Source: Stentor roeselii (lineage: Eukaryota > Ciliophora > Heterotrichea > Heterotrichida > Stentoridae). From it: a stretch of 64,000 nt of DNA. The translations under genes were made by a program, and so were the position numbers. Positions 48,176 to 58,687 of this stretch are shown here, piece by piece (the stretch's first letter is position 1; each line of letters starts with the position of its first letter). Under the pieces are notes generated by a model, which worked only from the letters and a program-made list of their open reading frames with translations, searched no databases and had not been told where the DNA came from. Location: positions 62,001 through 126,000 of the forward strand of contig RSEH01000029.1 of assembly GCA_006503475.1 (NCBI GenBank), in the 5' to 3' direction.

Positions 48176-48519
48176 TTAAAAATGGTAATTGAATGGTTTT
48201 TTAGTTAATTGAAATAAGAAAGGGTCTAACAATATAAACATTTAACTAAACTACTTCTATTTTCTCTTAATTTCCTAATAAATAAATCCCTATTAACTAA
48301 ATTGAAATGATCGCATAAACTAATTATATATTTTCTTGTAATTGATTTCAGAAATTTAATCACCTAAAAAATGAAAAAATTATCTATATATACAAATTCC
48401 AATGGCTATCTCTTTCCAAATCATACCCAACCAATTCCTCAATAACTTCATAAACCATTCAAAAATTTCAATAATCACCCACTCAGTTCTTATCCCTCTC
48501 ATGCCAAAGGCTGATAAAA
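48176..48519. other. AT-rich divergent spacer
   Basis: 344 bp between two divergent genes; no repeat or RNA seen. Confidence 0.5.
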
Positions 48520-49587
48520 ATGTCCATCTCAAGTAGCCGAATCGCAGACTTCTTATCAAGGGCTCAAAACATCACAGAAAAATCAAAAGTACTTGAGCAG
48601 TCAAAGCCAGTTCTAAACCCTCTTCGAACAGTGAGCAACTCTCCCTTATCAATGAAAAAGTCAGAGTTATCACCAATCTCGCACCAAAGTTTTACATCAA
48701 CCCACGACGACACGCCAATCCCCAACCCCCGCAAATTTATCTTATCAGGTCCGACACCAAACAAGAAAAACATCTCAGTTCCTCCAGTTTCCAAGCTAGA
48801 AAAAGCTTCACCTCGACTGCCAGTCACAAAAGAAAGAACTGAAACCCCATCAAAAAGAGACTCAATTTCAAGTGAAGCCTCATTAAAAAGACCTGAAAAA
48901 ACCCAGACTGTTTTTCAGCCTTTTTCCGAAAAAAAACCAGAAAACCTTAAAAAAATCTCAGAAATTCAAACAAAAGGTAAAAAAAAACTTCAGAAAATTG
49001 TCGAAATTTTTAAGGAAGAAGCTTTAAAAACTGACTCAAAACTGAAGCAGCTTCAAATAGAAAATTTGAAATTGAAAGAAATAATCAACTCGCCTCAGTT
49101 GCCGTCTTCTGCGGCTCCATTGAAAACTGTTAAAGAGGTGGTTGAGATCTATGCAAGTGAAGCTTGTGAAGGGCAGTTTGACTCTTTGCTTGATAATTTG
49201 TTGAAGACTTGTCGAAGAATCTTGAAAAAAACTGAAGACTTTGAAAAGAAAATTCCGAATTGGTTCGAATGTCTTGAAATAAAAACTCCAAATTTTCAGG
49301 ATTTTTTGAATTCTGCTTGCAGAAAGATCCAGGTCGAACAGAAGAGAAGAGACCGGGCTGAAGAAGAAACCGCTAAAATGATTGAATTTGAAGAAAATTG
49401 CATTCGAGAACTTGAGGCAAGGATTTTGAATGCTGAGACCCTTGCCCGGAAAGGCTCGTGCGGTATAATCCCACATGAGGATGAAGAGAATGATTTTCAG
49501 TTTAACAGAGAGCAGGCGACACGAAATTTAAATAGCCTCATCACGAAAAACGCAGATTTTCTAGGGTTGGGAGAAAAACTTAATTAG
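48520..49587 (+). CDS. Ser/Pro-rich and coiled-coil protein
   Basis: 355 aa. Residues 1-140 are Ser/Pro/Lys-rich and probably disordered, with many proline-directed or basic phosphorylation sites (SPLSMKKSELSP). From about 140 there is coiled coil, a helical middle (VVEIYASEACEGQF) and a second coiled coil (about 270-310). No known domain. Context among cytoskeletal genes suggests a structural role. An upstream out-of-frame ATG at 48500 ends after a few codons. Confidence 0.7.
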   Translation: MSISSSRIADFLSRAQNITEKSKVLEQSKPVLNPLRTVSNSPLSMKKSELSPISHQSFTSTHDDTPIPNPRKFILSGPTPNKKNISVPPVSKLEKASPRLPVTKERTETPSKRDSISSEASLKRPEKTQTVFQPFSEKKPENLKKISEIQTKGKKKLQKIVEIFKEEALKTDSKLKQLQIENLKLKEIINSPQLPSSAAPLKTVKEVVEIYASEACEGQFDSLLDNLLKTCRRILKKTEDFEKKIPNWFECLEIKTPNFQDFLNSACRKIQVEQKRRDRAEEETAKMIEFEENCIRELEARILNAETLARKGSCGIIPHEDEENDFQFNREQATRNLNSLITKNADFLGLGEKLN

Positions 49588-49676
49588 TATTTAATTTAAT
49601 TATTAATTCCTAGAGCCCACCAAAGTGTTTTTCAATAAATCTCCATCTTCCTAAATCAATAAATCATCCATCTTCA

Positions 49677-50624
49677 ATGGATCTAACCTCCAACAAAGCC
49701 CTAGTCCTCGCAATGGGAAAGTTCAGCGACTTTCTAATAAAACAAAAGCTAATCGACCCTGAAAAAGACGAGCAAGCAGTTTTCAAAGCAATGAGTAAAG
49801 TAGCAAGTCGTTTAATTTCCCCTCCTCCAATTCCAAGAAGTGATTCCTCAAATCCAAAAGACCCTTTATCCTCCCTGATGTCAAAACACAACGAAGCCCA
49901 AAAAAAGCTCGAAGAAAGGCGAAAACTTCAAAACGCCCAAGAATTATCTCAACTACAGTCAAAGCCCTCGATAAACAAAAACTCTTCAAAACTCGTTAAA
50001 AACATTCCTCCTTTGCACCTTCGGACAGGAAAACTTCTGAAAGACCTGGAGTCAAAAATCGAGTCTCAAAGAGTCCTGCAGAGGTTAAACGAAGAAGAAG
50101 CTTTTTCAAAGTCCTGCACTTTTCGACCTAGTTCTCGTTGTTCCCGGTCTTCCCTCAGCTCGACACGGGAAAGGTCTCCAAGTCTTCTAACACAAGAGCT
50201 TTACACTTGGAATGAGGAAAAACAGAAGAAAATCCTGAAAAAACGAAAAGAAAAAGAAAAAGAAGAGAAAAAAAAACAATTAAATAAACCGAAAATCGAT
50301 GAAATCAGTCAAAAAATAAGTCAAACGGTATGAAATACTTAGAGATGTGCAACTCCTGTATATGAAAGACTCAATAAACCAACTGTCAGGTCTTGTGCAC
50401 AGTTTGAGTTTTCTTTCACGCCTTCTATCACTGAAAGGTCTCGAAAGTTACTGAAAAAGAAGGTGGTTAAGGTCAAGGTGAAGAAAAGTCAAGAAATTTC
50501 TGCTGGGTATAAAATCAACTCGTCTGCAGGCGCTTTTGAACAGCATGTCAACGTTGTTAATTTTTGTAAAGTTGCAGGTCAGGAGTCACCTGACTTTAAA
50601 TGTTTTAATAAAGGGTTTACTTAG
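49677..50624 (+). CDS. Basic protein of unknown function, one intron
   Basis: Exons 49677-50327 and 50343-50624 give 310 aa. Charged, Lys/Arg/Ser-rich, with a helical N-terminus (MGKFSDFLIKQKLIDPE) and a SCTFRPSSR-type motif (CTFxP repeats occur in several ciliary proteins). The second exon adds the tail RCATPVYERLNK... to FNKGFT, containing FEFSFTPSI, similar to the CTFRP element. Without splicing the protein would stop two codons into the intron at a TGA. Its last 8 bp overlap the 3' end of the ELAPOR-like gene on the other strand. Confidence 0.75.
50328..50342 (+). other. 15-nt intron
   Basis: GTATGAAATACTTAG. Contains an in-frame TGA; removal opens 93 further codons to a TAG. Confidence 0.85.
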
Positions 50625-53238
50625 ATTGGGAAAGCTCAATGTTTCCTCCTAACCTCACTTGGACTAGTCGTTGGTAACCTCTGCGCTTATGGAAGGCAAG
50701 TACGACTAGGAGTAAGACAACTAGGAACATAAGGGTGCAGAGAATCATGCTTAGGATGAATGGCCAGGTCTTGTACACCCTATGAAGGTCGCATTGGCCT
50801 TTCACCTCAAAATGGCTTTTTCTATGAGAAAAGATGCATTTTTCTCCTTCAAAATAATGCGAAACCATCTGCCCATCAACACAAGTCTCATTATGCCTGA
50901 CTGATTTTCTTTCTTTTGTTTTATCTGCATCTTCACACAAAGGACATCCATGAACAGTAGGCCAAATGAATGAAAACCTGCAATTTTCATATCCAGTAAA
51001 GATAGGCCACCCTTCTTCATCTTCTTTAGAACAGACGAATTGAATGAAGGTGGAAAATCTTGAGTTGTTTGAACAGAAGTCGCCATTAGAGTAAGTCAAA
51101 TTAAAGCCTACAAAGTCTTTATCAACTTTTACGCTTTCGAGATTACGTCCAAGGTTTACTACTACGACTGAGTTGTTTGTAGAGCAGTCTGAATCTGGCT
51201 TTGAATTTGATGAACCTTCTACGGGGATTGACGAGGTGTTGATTATTCCGAATGAATAGGCATCGTCTTTTGAGATTTGGGAGTATGATGGCATATCTGA
51301 TGATGAAGGGTTGAATACTGATAGATAGAAATAGTGATTCGCTCCTTTTATTGGACCGAAAAAACTTTCGTAACAAAACATTTGTAGTTTGGATTGGGAA
51401 CAATAAACCGGTTGAGTAGTTCTAGTTCCTGTCAAATTAACCAACGGAAAAGTACTTCCCTGCATATTTAAAGTACCATTATTCAATTCACAATGCGTTC
51501 CATAATCTGAAGACTGAAAACTTTCCGGGCACATTTGACATCGACCATTAACATCCGAGTACATTCCACTTCCACACTCAACACAAACTGTATGATTCTC
51601 ATTAGACGTCATTCCATTGGGGCATTTTTCACATTTATCATTAGGTCCTTTCGAGACAAACCCCAGCGGACACTCCAAACATCGATCAGCGCCTCCACTG
51701 GCAGTTCCATTCACAATAATCGTAAAAATTTTACAACTTTCTTCCTTTTCATCAACCAAAAAACAAACCCACTTCAAATGATTAACACCCACTTTTAACT
51801 CAAACTTAGAACTCTGCTGAATATCTCCAACAGTGGTCAAAACAGGCAAATGATTCACATAAAAAGTAAATTTTGTCAGTTGTCCTTGCACCTGAAACAA
51901 AAATTCAACCGTTGGATTCATTTCAGTTATTTCAAAGTCACCTTGAAGTACAACCTGCGAATTTTTCGTATAAATCGAAGAAGTCGTTAAAAATGTCCCT
52001 CTTGTTTCCCAGTCATAATTACAGTAAAACTTATCAGAAGTAAGGCAAAATCCTTTAAATTCTTGAGGAAAACTCGTCCAAGTGTAAAAAGATGCTGCTT
52101 TAGGAGCGTATTTTCCTGCTGGGCATGTTAAACAACTTTCACCAAAAGCACCTAAAATGCTGTAAGTCCCTGTCGGGCAATGCTTGCATTTGCTGGAGTC
52201 GTAGAAAAGTCCTGCCCCGCAGGGAATACATTCAAGGTTCACAGGGTCTGGCAACTTCTGGTCTTGAAGGGTGCATAAAAGTGGAGAATTCCATTCATAT
52301 ACCTTCTTTTGACTACCACCTTCACAGTCGGAGAAGTAGTAATGCCAGTCCGAATCTTGACATGTTGGAAGGTTGAAACAACTTTTTATGTTTATTGAAC
52401 CTGGAAGTGAGGATTGTCCTGGGGCGCAGTCTTGACATTTGTTTTTTTCTGGGTCGAAATAAGTACCTATGTCGCAAAAGGTGCAAAATTCTGAACCTTT
52501 TTGACTGTGTCCCCCACGACAGGGCGTGCATTCAATATTAGCAAACTTACTTCCTTTAACAACAATCGACCTAATAAAAGCATCACTAATCTTATCAGTC
52601 ACAAACTTATCATAAACAATCTGAACCTTATGTTTCCCATTCCCAAGAGGAATCCTAACAATCCTCCAATCAACCCGATCACTAGAGTAATCAAAATAGT
52701 TTAAATTTTCATCAACAAAAACATAAAAATCTCCAACTTCATATCCCTGAACATTTGCAGATTCCTTTCGATAGCTGATCTCCACCATTCCATCCTTGAC
52801 CATAAAAGGAAAAAAGACAATATCAGTCTCATACCAAGTCCTCGAGCTAGAAGTGCCAGTGACCAAGACTGAATCCGAGTTTGCATGCCAGGTGGTGCAG
52901 TCAGTATTCAGTTCCCACCCAACCATGCCGAGCACCCAGCAATAAACATGAAAATCCTCTGAAAAGTTAATCCAGTTCAAATACTCTTCACCCCCCCCGA
53001 TGCTGTAAGTGCCTTCAGGACACATCAAGCACTTCAAACTTTGACTTGACTCGTCAAAGTCAAGACGGTGACCAGGAGGACAAGTCATTTCACAAGGAAG
53101 TGAAGAGTAAATCACTTGGGAAGAGTCTGAGCAGTTCACTGGAGTTAAGATCACAGCTCGGTAGTTTGAAGAGCATTCAGTGAAAGAAACTGTTTTTGTG
53201 CAGGAGAGGACTTGATGAACCAGCAGAAGAAGAAGCAT
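50617..53238 (-). CDS. ELAPOR1: ELAPOR/EIG121-type endosome-lysosome receptor
   Basis: 873 aa, type I membrane protein. Signal peptide (about 1-12), then Cys-rich repeats of the GTYS/CPxG type: CMCPEGTYSIGGG, CTPCRGGHS, CAPGQSS, CHCPTGTYS, CLTCPAGKYAP, CLECPLGFVS. Between them are beta-rich segments with the same order as animal KIAA1324/ELAPOR1 (for example NLPTCQDSDWHYYFSDCEGG and FIWPTVHGCPLC). A mannose-6-phosphate-receptor-like domain precedes the single transmembrane helix (about 825-850). The short basic cytoplasmic tail has GYQRLVQV, which could serve as a Tyr sorting signal. In animals ELAPOR works in late endosomes, autophagy and secretory-granule maturation. Confidence 0.9.
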   Translation of the reverse strand: MLLLLLVHQVLSCTKTVSFTECSSNYRAVILTPVNCSDSSQVIYSSLPCEMTCPPGHRLDFDESSQSLKCLMCPEGTYSIGGGEEYLNWINFSEDFHVYCWVLGMVGWELNTDCTTWHANSDSVLVTGTSSSRTWYETDIVFFPFMVKDGMVEISYRKESANVQGYEVGDFYVFVDENLNYFDYSSDRVDWRIVRIPLGNGKHKVQIVYDKFVTDKISDAFIRSIVVKGSKFANIECTPCRGGHSQKGSEFCTFCDIGTYFDPEKNKCQDCAPGQSSLPGSINIKSCFNLPTCQDSDWHYYFSDCEGGSQKKVYEWNSPLLCTLQDQKLPDPVNLECIPCGAGLFYDSSKCKHCPTGTYSILGAFGESCLTCPAGKYAPKAASFYTWTSFPQEFKGFCLTSDKFYCNYDWETRGTFLTTSSIYTKNSQVVLQGDFEITEMNPTVEFLFQVQGQLTKFTFYVNHLPVLTTVGDIQQSSKFELKVGVNHLKWVCFLVDEKEESCKIFTIIVNGTASGGADRCLECPLGFVSKGPNDKCEKCPNGMTSNENHTVCVECGSGMYSDVNGRCQMCPESFQSSDYGTHCELNNGTLNMQGSTFPLVNLTGTRTTQPVYCSQSKLQMFCYESFFGPIKGANHYFYLSVFNPSSSDMPSYSQISKDDAYSFGIINTSSIPVEGSSNSKPDSDCSTNNSVVVVNLGRNLESVKVDKDFVGFNLTYSNGDFCSNNSRFSTFIQFVCSKEDEEGWPIFTGYENCRFSFIWPTVHGCPLCEDADKTKERKSVRHNETCVDGQMVSHYFEGEKCIFSHRKSHFEVKGQCDLHRVYKTWPFILSMILCTLMFLVVLLLVVLAFHKRRGYQRLVQVRLGGNIELSQSK

Positions 53239-53259
53239 TTATAGAGAAAGACTATAAAA
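53239..53259. promoter_or_regulatory. 21-bp divergent promoter with inverted TATA-like ends
   Basis: TTATAGAGAAAGACTATAAAA is all that lies between two opposed start codons. It is a near palindrome: CATTTATAG on one side mirrors CTATAAAAATG on the other. Each start therefore has a TATA-like element next to its ATG. Confidence 0.6.
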
Positions 53260-54489
53260 ATGGGAACTTGCTGCAATAAAGATGTGAGTCTTGAAATGCC
53301 TTCTGACTTTGAATACCAGAAAACAGTGGCACTTGATATTCAGTCACTTTACGCTTCACAACTGAACCAGTTGCCTCATGATAATAAATACGAGTTACCG
53401 TCTCCAGTGCTACAGAACAACATCAACATCTTTATGAGCAACTTGCCCTTTAAAGTCTCAGGATGTGTATTGCCTGGAATGGACTTCAGACAAGGCCAAA
53501 GCAAGACCTGCCAAGACTTTTACTACTTCACAGTCCACAACAACTGTCTTTTAGCAGTTCTATGTGATGGACACGGTACAGAAGGTCACCATATCAGTAA
53601 ATACGTGGTTGACTATATATCAAAATCATTTAAAAAACATTTTTCAAAGCTTAAACACGACCCAAAGTCAACCTTTTCTGCAATCCTCAGCAAATGTGAC
53701 AATAAAATCTTAAGAAACCTCGAATGTGACTTGTCAGGCACCACTGTCGTCCTTCTTCTCATCGCAGATGGACAAGTTCACGCTGCAAGTCTCGGCGATT
53801 CCAGAGCGGTTCTTGGATCTTTACACCCCGAGGCTGACCAGCCGAGGGCGAGGAACAATAAATACTTTAGGAAAATTCTCTGTGATCAGAACTTTAAGGT
53901 CTTTCCACTAACTATTGACCAGAAGCCTGAAGATGAAGACGAAGAAGATCGAATTAGAATGTCTGGAGGACTCGTTCAAAAATTCACTGACGCCTTTGGA
54001 AGGAATGTCGGACCTTTCAGGGTCTGGAAAAAAGATGGCTCTGGACCTGGACTTGCCATGTCAAGGTCACTTGGCGATAAAATTGCGAAGGGTTGTGGAG
54101 TCATTGCCCAGCCGATTTTTTTACAGAGGAAAATAGTTCCCGCTAAGGACTTTTATATTGTCATCGCTTCTGATGGCGTTTGGGATATGATGGATAATGT
54201 GGAAGTTATCAATTTTGTTCAGAGGTTTAAAGGAAATTGTGTCGGGGCTTCTGAGGAGTACCCGGCTAATCCGAGTAACTCAAGCATTTCAAGACTTTTG
54301 TGTGAAGAAGCAAGATTTAGATGGCTTGGAATGGCTCAACAGGAAAGAGTTGCTATTGATGATATTTCTTGTGTTGTTATTGACTTTGCGGTTAATCAGA
54401 ACTTGGAAAGTGTTTTAGAGACTGAGACGGAGAAGAAACTGGTTACTATTGAAAGGGTTGAAGGTCCTACGGAAGATGAGGACGGTTAA
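53260..54489 (+). CDS. PP2C protein phosphatase, predicted dual-acylated
   Basis: 409 aa. MGTCCNKD carries Gly2 for myristoylation and Cys4/5 for palmitoylation. PP2C motifs: CQDFYYF (where NQD is usual), LCDGHGTEGHH (metal Asp), LSGTTVVLLLI, ASLGDSRAVLG, GLAMSRSLGD, IASDGVWDMMD and IDDISCVVID. All metal ligands look present, so it should be an active Mn/Mg-dependent Ser/Thr phosphatase at a membrane. An acidic insert (EDEDEEDRIRMSG) lies in the middle. Confidence 0.93.
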   Translation: MGTCCNKDVSLEMPSDFEYQKTVALDIQSLYASQLNQLPHDNKYELPSPVLQNNINIFMSNLPFKVSGCVLPGMDFRQGQSKTCQDFYYFTVHNNCLLAVLCDGHGTEGHHISKYVVDYISKSFKKHFSKLKHDPKSTFSAILSKCDNKILRNLECDLSGTTVVLLLIADGQVHAASLGDSRAVLGSLHPEADQPRARNNKYFRKILCDQNFKVFPLTIDQKPEDEDEEDRIRMSGGLVQKFTDAFGRNVGPFRVWKKDGSGPGLAMSRSLGDKIAKGCGVIAQPIFLQRKIVPAKDFYIVIASDGVWDMMDNVEVINFVQRFKGNCVGASEEYPANPSNSSISRLLCEEARFRWLGMAQQERVAIDDISCVVIDFAVNQNLESVLETETEKKLVTIERVEGPTEDEDG

Positions 54490-54526
54490 TGGATATCTAG
54501 ATTTGGTAGTAAGTCATGTGGATTTC

Positions 54527-55921
54527 ATGTCGTTGGATGGGTTAGCGAGGGTTAGAAATATTATGTCGGGATATGGGAATCAAACTGAAATTATGAACGC
54601 TGGTGATAAGGATTATTCTTGGAGTGTTACCAAACCATCAAGCAAAGTCCATGAAAAACTTTTAAAAACTATCATCATTTCACTTGAAGCATCTCATACT
54701 AAATTCCAGCTTTCAATTCCAGAAACTTTTGTTTGCAGTGCTGACCCTTGCATAATAATCCAAGCGAATATTTCCTCAAGCAGTCCATTTTCAATCGAAT
54801 TCCACCTTTCAGACGATTCAAATTCTAAAAAAAAGATTCTCTTCACCTCATCAACGAAAGAGATTTCGAAGTCATTTCAAACATTAAAAGTGCCAAATTC
54901 TCATTTTTCCAAAGGTCTATGGACAAACCTAAAGTTCGACTTAGAAAAATGGACAACATTCGGTTTCGATTCCACATTTAAAACGTTTGAAAGTATCAAC
55001 ATTTCAGGAATTCTAAAACTTTCCAAGATTTTCTCATCAAATCGAGATAAAAACGATTTTGGGTCTTTAGAATATCTTCGAAAAGGCATCAGTCGAGTTC
55101 CTTTCCACTTCTCAAGTCAATACATTTCTCCAGAGACCTTTTTTCAGTCAAATCCGGGGGAAACTAGGTCAAAAAGTACTAAAAGATCAATAAAAAGACC
55201 TCCAATCACAACGGCTCCTGTTGAACAGATAAAAAGAGCGACTTTTCTAACGAAAAATCAAGGAAAAACATCGACCGGTTTTTTCATGAAGACTAAAAAC
55301 GATGTCTCACCAGTAAAAATACAAGAAAATTTAAGAGACTCACGAAAAGGTTCTTCAAGTTCTCGAAGACATTCACTAGGCGAAAATATTGACTCTTCTT
55401 TAAATGTCTCTGCGAAAGAACCACAGAAACCTCTTCTCAATCTTCCTGTAATTCGAGGATCTGTTAAAAAAAGTAAAAAAATTTGTATTAATCGAGAAAA
55501 ATCGCCGATTAAGATTAATGTTCTTGAAAGTTTTAGTGAAAAAAATAGCGTTTTACCTGTCATTGGCGAAAATAATGGAAAAAATGAGATTTCGACTCAG
55601 AGATTTACTGATTTTTTGATGTACCCGAATTCGGTTGAAACTATGTCGAATAGTATTGAGGAAGAAATTGAAGTTGAAAGTTGTCAGGTTGATGAGGAAA
55701 GTCATCATTTTTACCCACGAGTTTTGCAGGATTCACATAAAAAACCTACTTTTTTTTTGAATGAAATGGCGAAGGCGACTGAGTTGAGACCTTTTACCCC
55801 GCCATTCGAGTTATACGACAAGTACTCCGAAATCGAAGAATCCCTTCCAAAGCTAACTCTAGACCCCCCCCTGCCTTCTGCTCTGCCAATCCCTTTCAAA
55901 TCAACCCAATCAAGACCCTGA
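54527..55921 (+). CDS. CFAP20-domain protein (CFAP20DC-like)
   Basis: 464 aa from the ATG at 54527; in-frame ATGs at 54476 and 54449 would overlap PP2C by 14-41 bp, so the start is uncertain. Residues about 20-190 follow the CFAP20 fold: PFSIEFHLSDDSNSKKKILF, then GLWTNLKFDLEKWTTFGFDS and ESINISGILKLSKIFSSNRD align in pattern with [22 protein letters not shown] and [21 protein letters not shown] of CFAP20. The rest is Ser/Lys-rich and disordered. Animal CFAP20DC has the same plan. The stop is TGA. Confidence 0.7.
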   Translation: MSLDGLARVRNIMSGYGNQTEIMNAGDKDYSWSVTKPSSKVHEKLLKTIIISLEASHTKFQLSIPETFVCSADPCIIIQANISSSSPFSIEFHLSDDSNSKKKILFTSSTKEISKSFQTLKVPNSHFSKGLWTNLKFDLEKWTTFGFDSTFKTFESINISGILKLSKIFSSNRDKNDFGSLEYLRKGISRVPFHFSSQYISPETFFQSNPGETRSKSTKRSIKRPPITTAPVEQIKRATFLTKNQGKTSTGFFMKTKNDVSPVKIQENLRDSRKGSSSSRRHSLGENIDSSLNVSAKEPQKPLLNLPVIRGSVKKSKKICINREKSPIKINVLESFSEKNSVLPVIGENNGKNEISTQRFTDFLMYPNSVETMSNSIEEEIEVESCQVDEESHHFYPRVLQDSHKKPTFFLNEMAKATELRPFTPPFELYDKYSEIEESLPKLTLDPPLPSALPIPFKSTQSRP

Positions 55922-55960
55922 TACAAATCCTAACCTAATCGAAATTTAAATCGTTAATAA

Positions 55961-57076
55961 ATGGTAGAAAGAACAAGAAGCACAGGAATCCACAACGTCT
56001 CCTCAGCCTCCGCCTACAAGCGTCTAGGCGAGTCTTCAGACGGTTTAAACAAGTCAGGAAATGAAAATTCTCGTATAAAAGGTCACAATTTCACCTACAA
56101 CGCTGACAAAGTGATAGGAAACGGCACTTTCGGAGTAGTCTACCAAGCAACAGTAGCAGAAACCGGCGAAACCGTAGCAATAAAAAAGGTATTTCAAGAC
56201 AAGCGATACAAAAACCGCGAGTTACAAATAATGAAAGAAATGCATCATCCAAACGTGGTTTCTCTTCGTCACGCTTTTTACACAACAGGCGAAAAACCTG
56301 ATGAGTTATACTTAAACGTCGTGATGGAGTTCATGCCAGAAGGTCTTTACAAAGTAATCAAACATTACACAAGAATTCGTCAACCGATGCCTTCTCTGAT
56401 AGTAAAACTTTACAGTTATCAAATCCTTCGAAGTCTCGGATATATTCATGCAATTGGCGTCTGTCATCGAGACATTAAACCTCAGAACCTTTTAGTCGAC
56501 CCTGGAAATCATATTGTTAAACTTTGTGACTTCGGCTCGGCAAAAAAACTCGTTCGAGGAGAACCGAATGTTTCTTATATTTGTTCCAGGTACTACCGAG
56601 CACCTGAACTTATTTTCGGAGCAACTGACTACTCCTCTGCTATTGACATATGGAGTGCAGGATGTGTAATCGCTGAAATAGTCCTTGGAAAACCCTTGTT
56701 TCCTGGAGAAAGCGCTGTTGACCAACTTGTAGAAATCATTAAAATTCTAGGAACTCCAAGTAGGGAGCAGATTTTAGACATGAACCCGAATTACACTGAG
56801 TATCGATTTCCTGAAATTAAACAACACCCTTGGAATAAGGTCTTTGGGCAGAAGACTAGTAAAGAAACTGTTGAGTTTATTTCAACGTTACTGGTTTACT
56901 CCCCTTGCAACAGGCCAAATGCGTATCAAGCGCTTTTGCATCCTTTCTTTGACCAGCTGAGAGACCCTGGGACTACTTTGCCGAATGGAGAGCGACTGCC
57001 GCCTTTATTTAACTGGACTCGAGAAGAAGTGGAATACGCGAGTCCAAGTTTGATTCAAAGACTGACTCCCAGGTAG
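55961..57076 (+). CDS. GSK3: Glycogen synthase kinase 3 (shaggy) kinase
   Basis: 371 aa. [18 protein letters not shown] (ATP Lys), [12 protein letters not shown] (the Arg that binds the priming phosphate), [19 protein letters not shown] and [15 protein letters not shown], with the activation-loop Tyr, are all present, then the CMGC insert. Family length and order match fully. GSK3 phosphorylates primed Ser/Thr substrates; in ciliates roles include cilia and growth. The N-terminus lacks a clear inhibitory Ser motif of animal GSK3. Confidence 0.97.
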   Translation: MVERTRSTGIHNVSSASAYKRLGESSDGLNKSGNENSRIKGHNFTYNADKVIGNGTFGVVYQATVAETGETVAIKKVFQDKRYKNRELQIMKEMHHPNVVSLRHAFYTTGEKPDELYLNVVMEFMPEGLYKVIKHYTRIRQPMPSLIVKLYSYQILRSLGYIHAIGVCHRDIKPQNLLVDPGNHIVKLCDFGSAKKLVRGEPNVSYICSRYYRAPELIFGATDYSSAIDIWSAGCVIAEIVLGKPLFPGESAVDQLVEIIKILGTPSREQILDMNPNYTEYRFPEIKQHPWNKVFGQKTSKETVEFISTLLVYSPCNRPNAYQALLHPFFDQLRDPGTTLPNGERLPPLFNWTREEVEYASPSLIQRLTPR

Positions 57077-57095
57077 GGTGTTAATAATAACTTGA

Positions 57096-57590
<495 letters not shown>

Positions 57591-57626
57591 AGAATAATGT
57601 TTATTCTAATAGTTTTAGATATAATC

Positions 57627-58223
57627 ATGGAACCAGCGCTGGTCTGTCGGGTTTGCTTTGAAGATGAAAATGATTTGAATAAACTTATAACACCCTGCAA
57701 ATGTAAAGGATCTTCAAAGTATATTCATCATGAATGTCTTAAAATTTGGGTCACAAGACAGATTCAGGAAAAACTTGAAGGTCGATGCGAGGTTTGCAAG
57801 TATTTGTTTAATGTTGAAGTAAAAACTGTCAGGAAATGTGACTTGAGAGACTCGCTTAATAACAGACCTCATGTTTTTTGCTATCTTTTTACTTTTGCCT
57901 TAATTCTTGCTGTTTTAGCGATTATTTTGTTTGTGGTTATTCAGAAAAAATATGTCGAGCCTGAAGGGAATGTTGGGTATTTTGTAGGAATTTTAGCGAT
58001 TTTTTTAATTGCTGGGTGCTGCTCTATTGCGATTTTGATTAAAATCGTTAAGAGTATATGTTTTGTCAGGTTTTATGAAGAATACTCGGTTTTTCCTTAT
58101 AAGGAAGATGAAGGAGATTTGAATACCACTCATATTTTGAATTCTATTTATAGGATTGAAAGCTGCCCACTTGAAGCGCCTGCTTTTAGGGTGCAAGAAA
58201 TGGAAGAAAGATTAAGAAGATAA
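57627..58223 (+). CDS. MARCH-type RING-CH membrane E3 ligase
   Basis: 198 aa from the ATG at 57627 (MEPALVCRVC); an ATG 10 codons upstream would add a hydrophobic MFILIVLDII and sits 6 bp after the previous stop. RING-CH: CRVCFEDEND, TPCKCKGSSKYIHHECLKIW and CEVCKYLF, the C4HC3 order. Two transmembrane helices (about 86-108 and 118-142), then a cytosolic tail. MARCH ligases ubiquitinate membrane proteins on endosomes or ER. Confidence 0.92.
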   Translation: MEPALVCRVCFEDENDLNKLITPCKCKGSSKYIHHECLKIWVTRQIQEKLEGRCEVCKYLFNVEVKTVRKCDLRDSLNNRPHVFCYLFTFALILAVLAIILFVVIQKKYVEPEGNVGYFVGILAIFLIAGCCSIAILIKIVKSICFVRFYEEYSVFPYKEDEGDLNTTHILNSIYRIESCPLEAPAFRVQEMEERLRR

Positions 58224-58687
58224 TTTTTTTATGTTAAGGGAGGTGATTCAGAATAGATCATGAATATTTTGAATAATTTTAAATAATCATTGTTTTTTAT
58301 TTATGGTTGATTTAATGTTTAGAGATAGATGATGAGAAATTGACTTGTTTGTTTTTGGGTTTTTCATATTTAGGATGTCGGATATTTGCTGTTTTGATTA
58401 ATTTAGAAACTTTTGGAGAGGATTCTTTGATTGAGAGGATGTCTTGGCTTATATGATTGAGAAGTTGAATTAGACTCGAAACACCTTAGCATCAAAAAAG
58501 AAATTTTCATTGAATTTTCAAAACCATTCAATTCTAAGATAATTCAAGCCCTCTGAAGTCTCATGAACTCTAATCAAAAGGTTACCTTTCTATTCAAATT
58601 ACTTAAAATTAAGTAATTTGACTTTTTCTTGAACATCTGAATACTCTCAATACTGACTAAATTCCAAAATTAAAGTAAGTCTTAAAC
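58224..58687. other. Convergent 3' spacer
   Basis: 464 bp, AT-rich, no supported gene. Confidence 0.5.

Noticed and set aside
57597-57626. Upstream start of the MARCH gene adding MFILIVLDII
   Set aside because: Sits 6 bp after the previous stop; the next ATG begins right before the RING. Kept as an alternative only.
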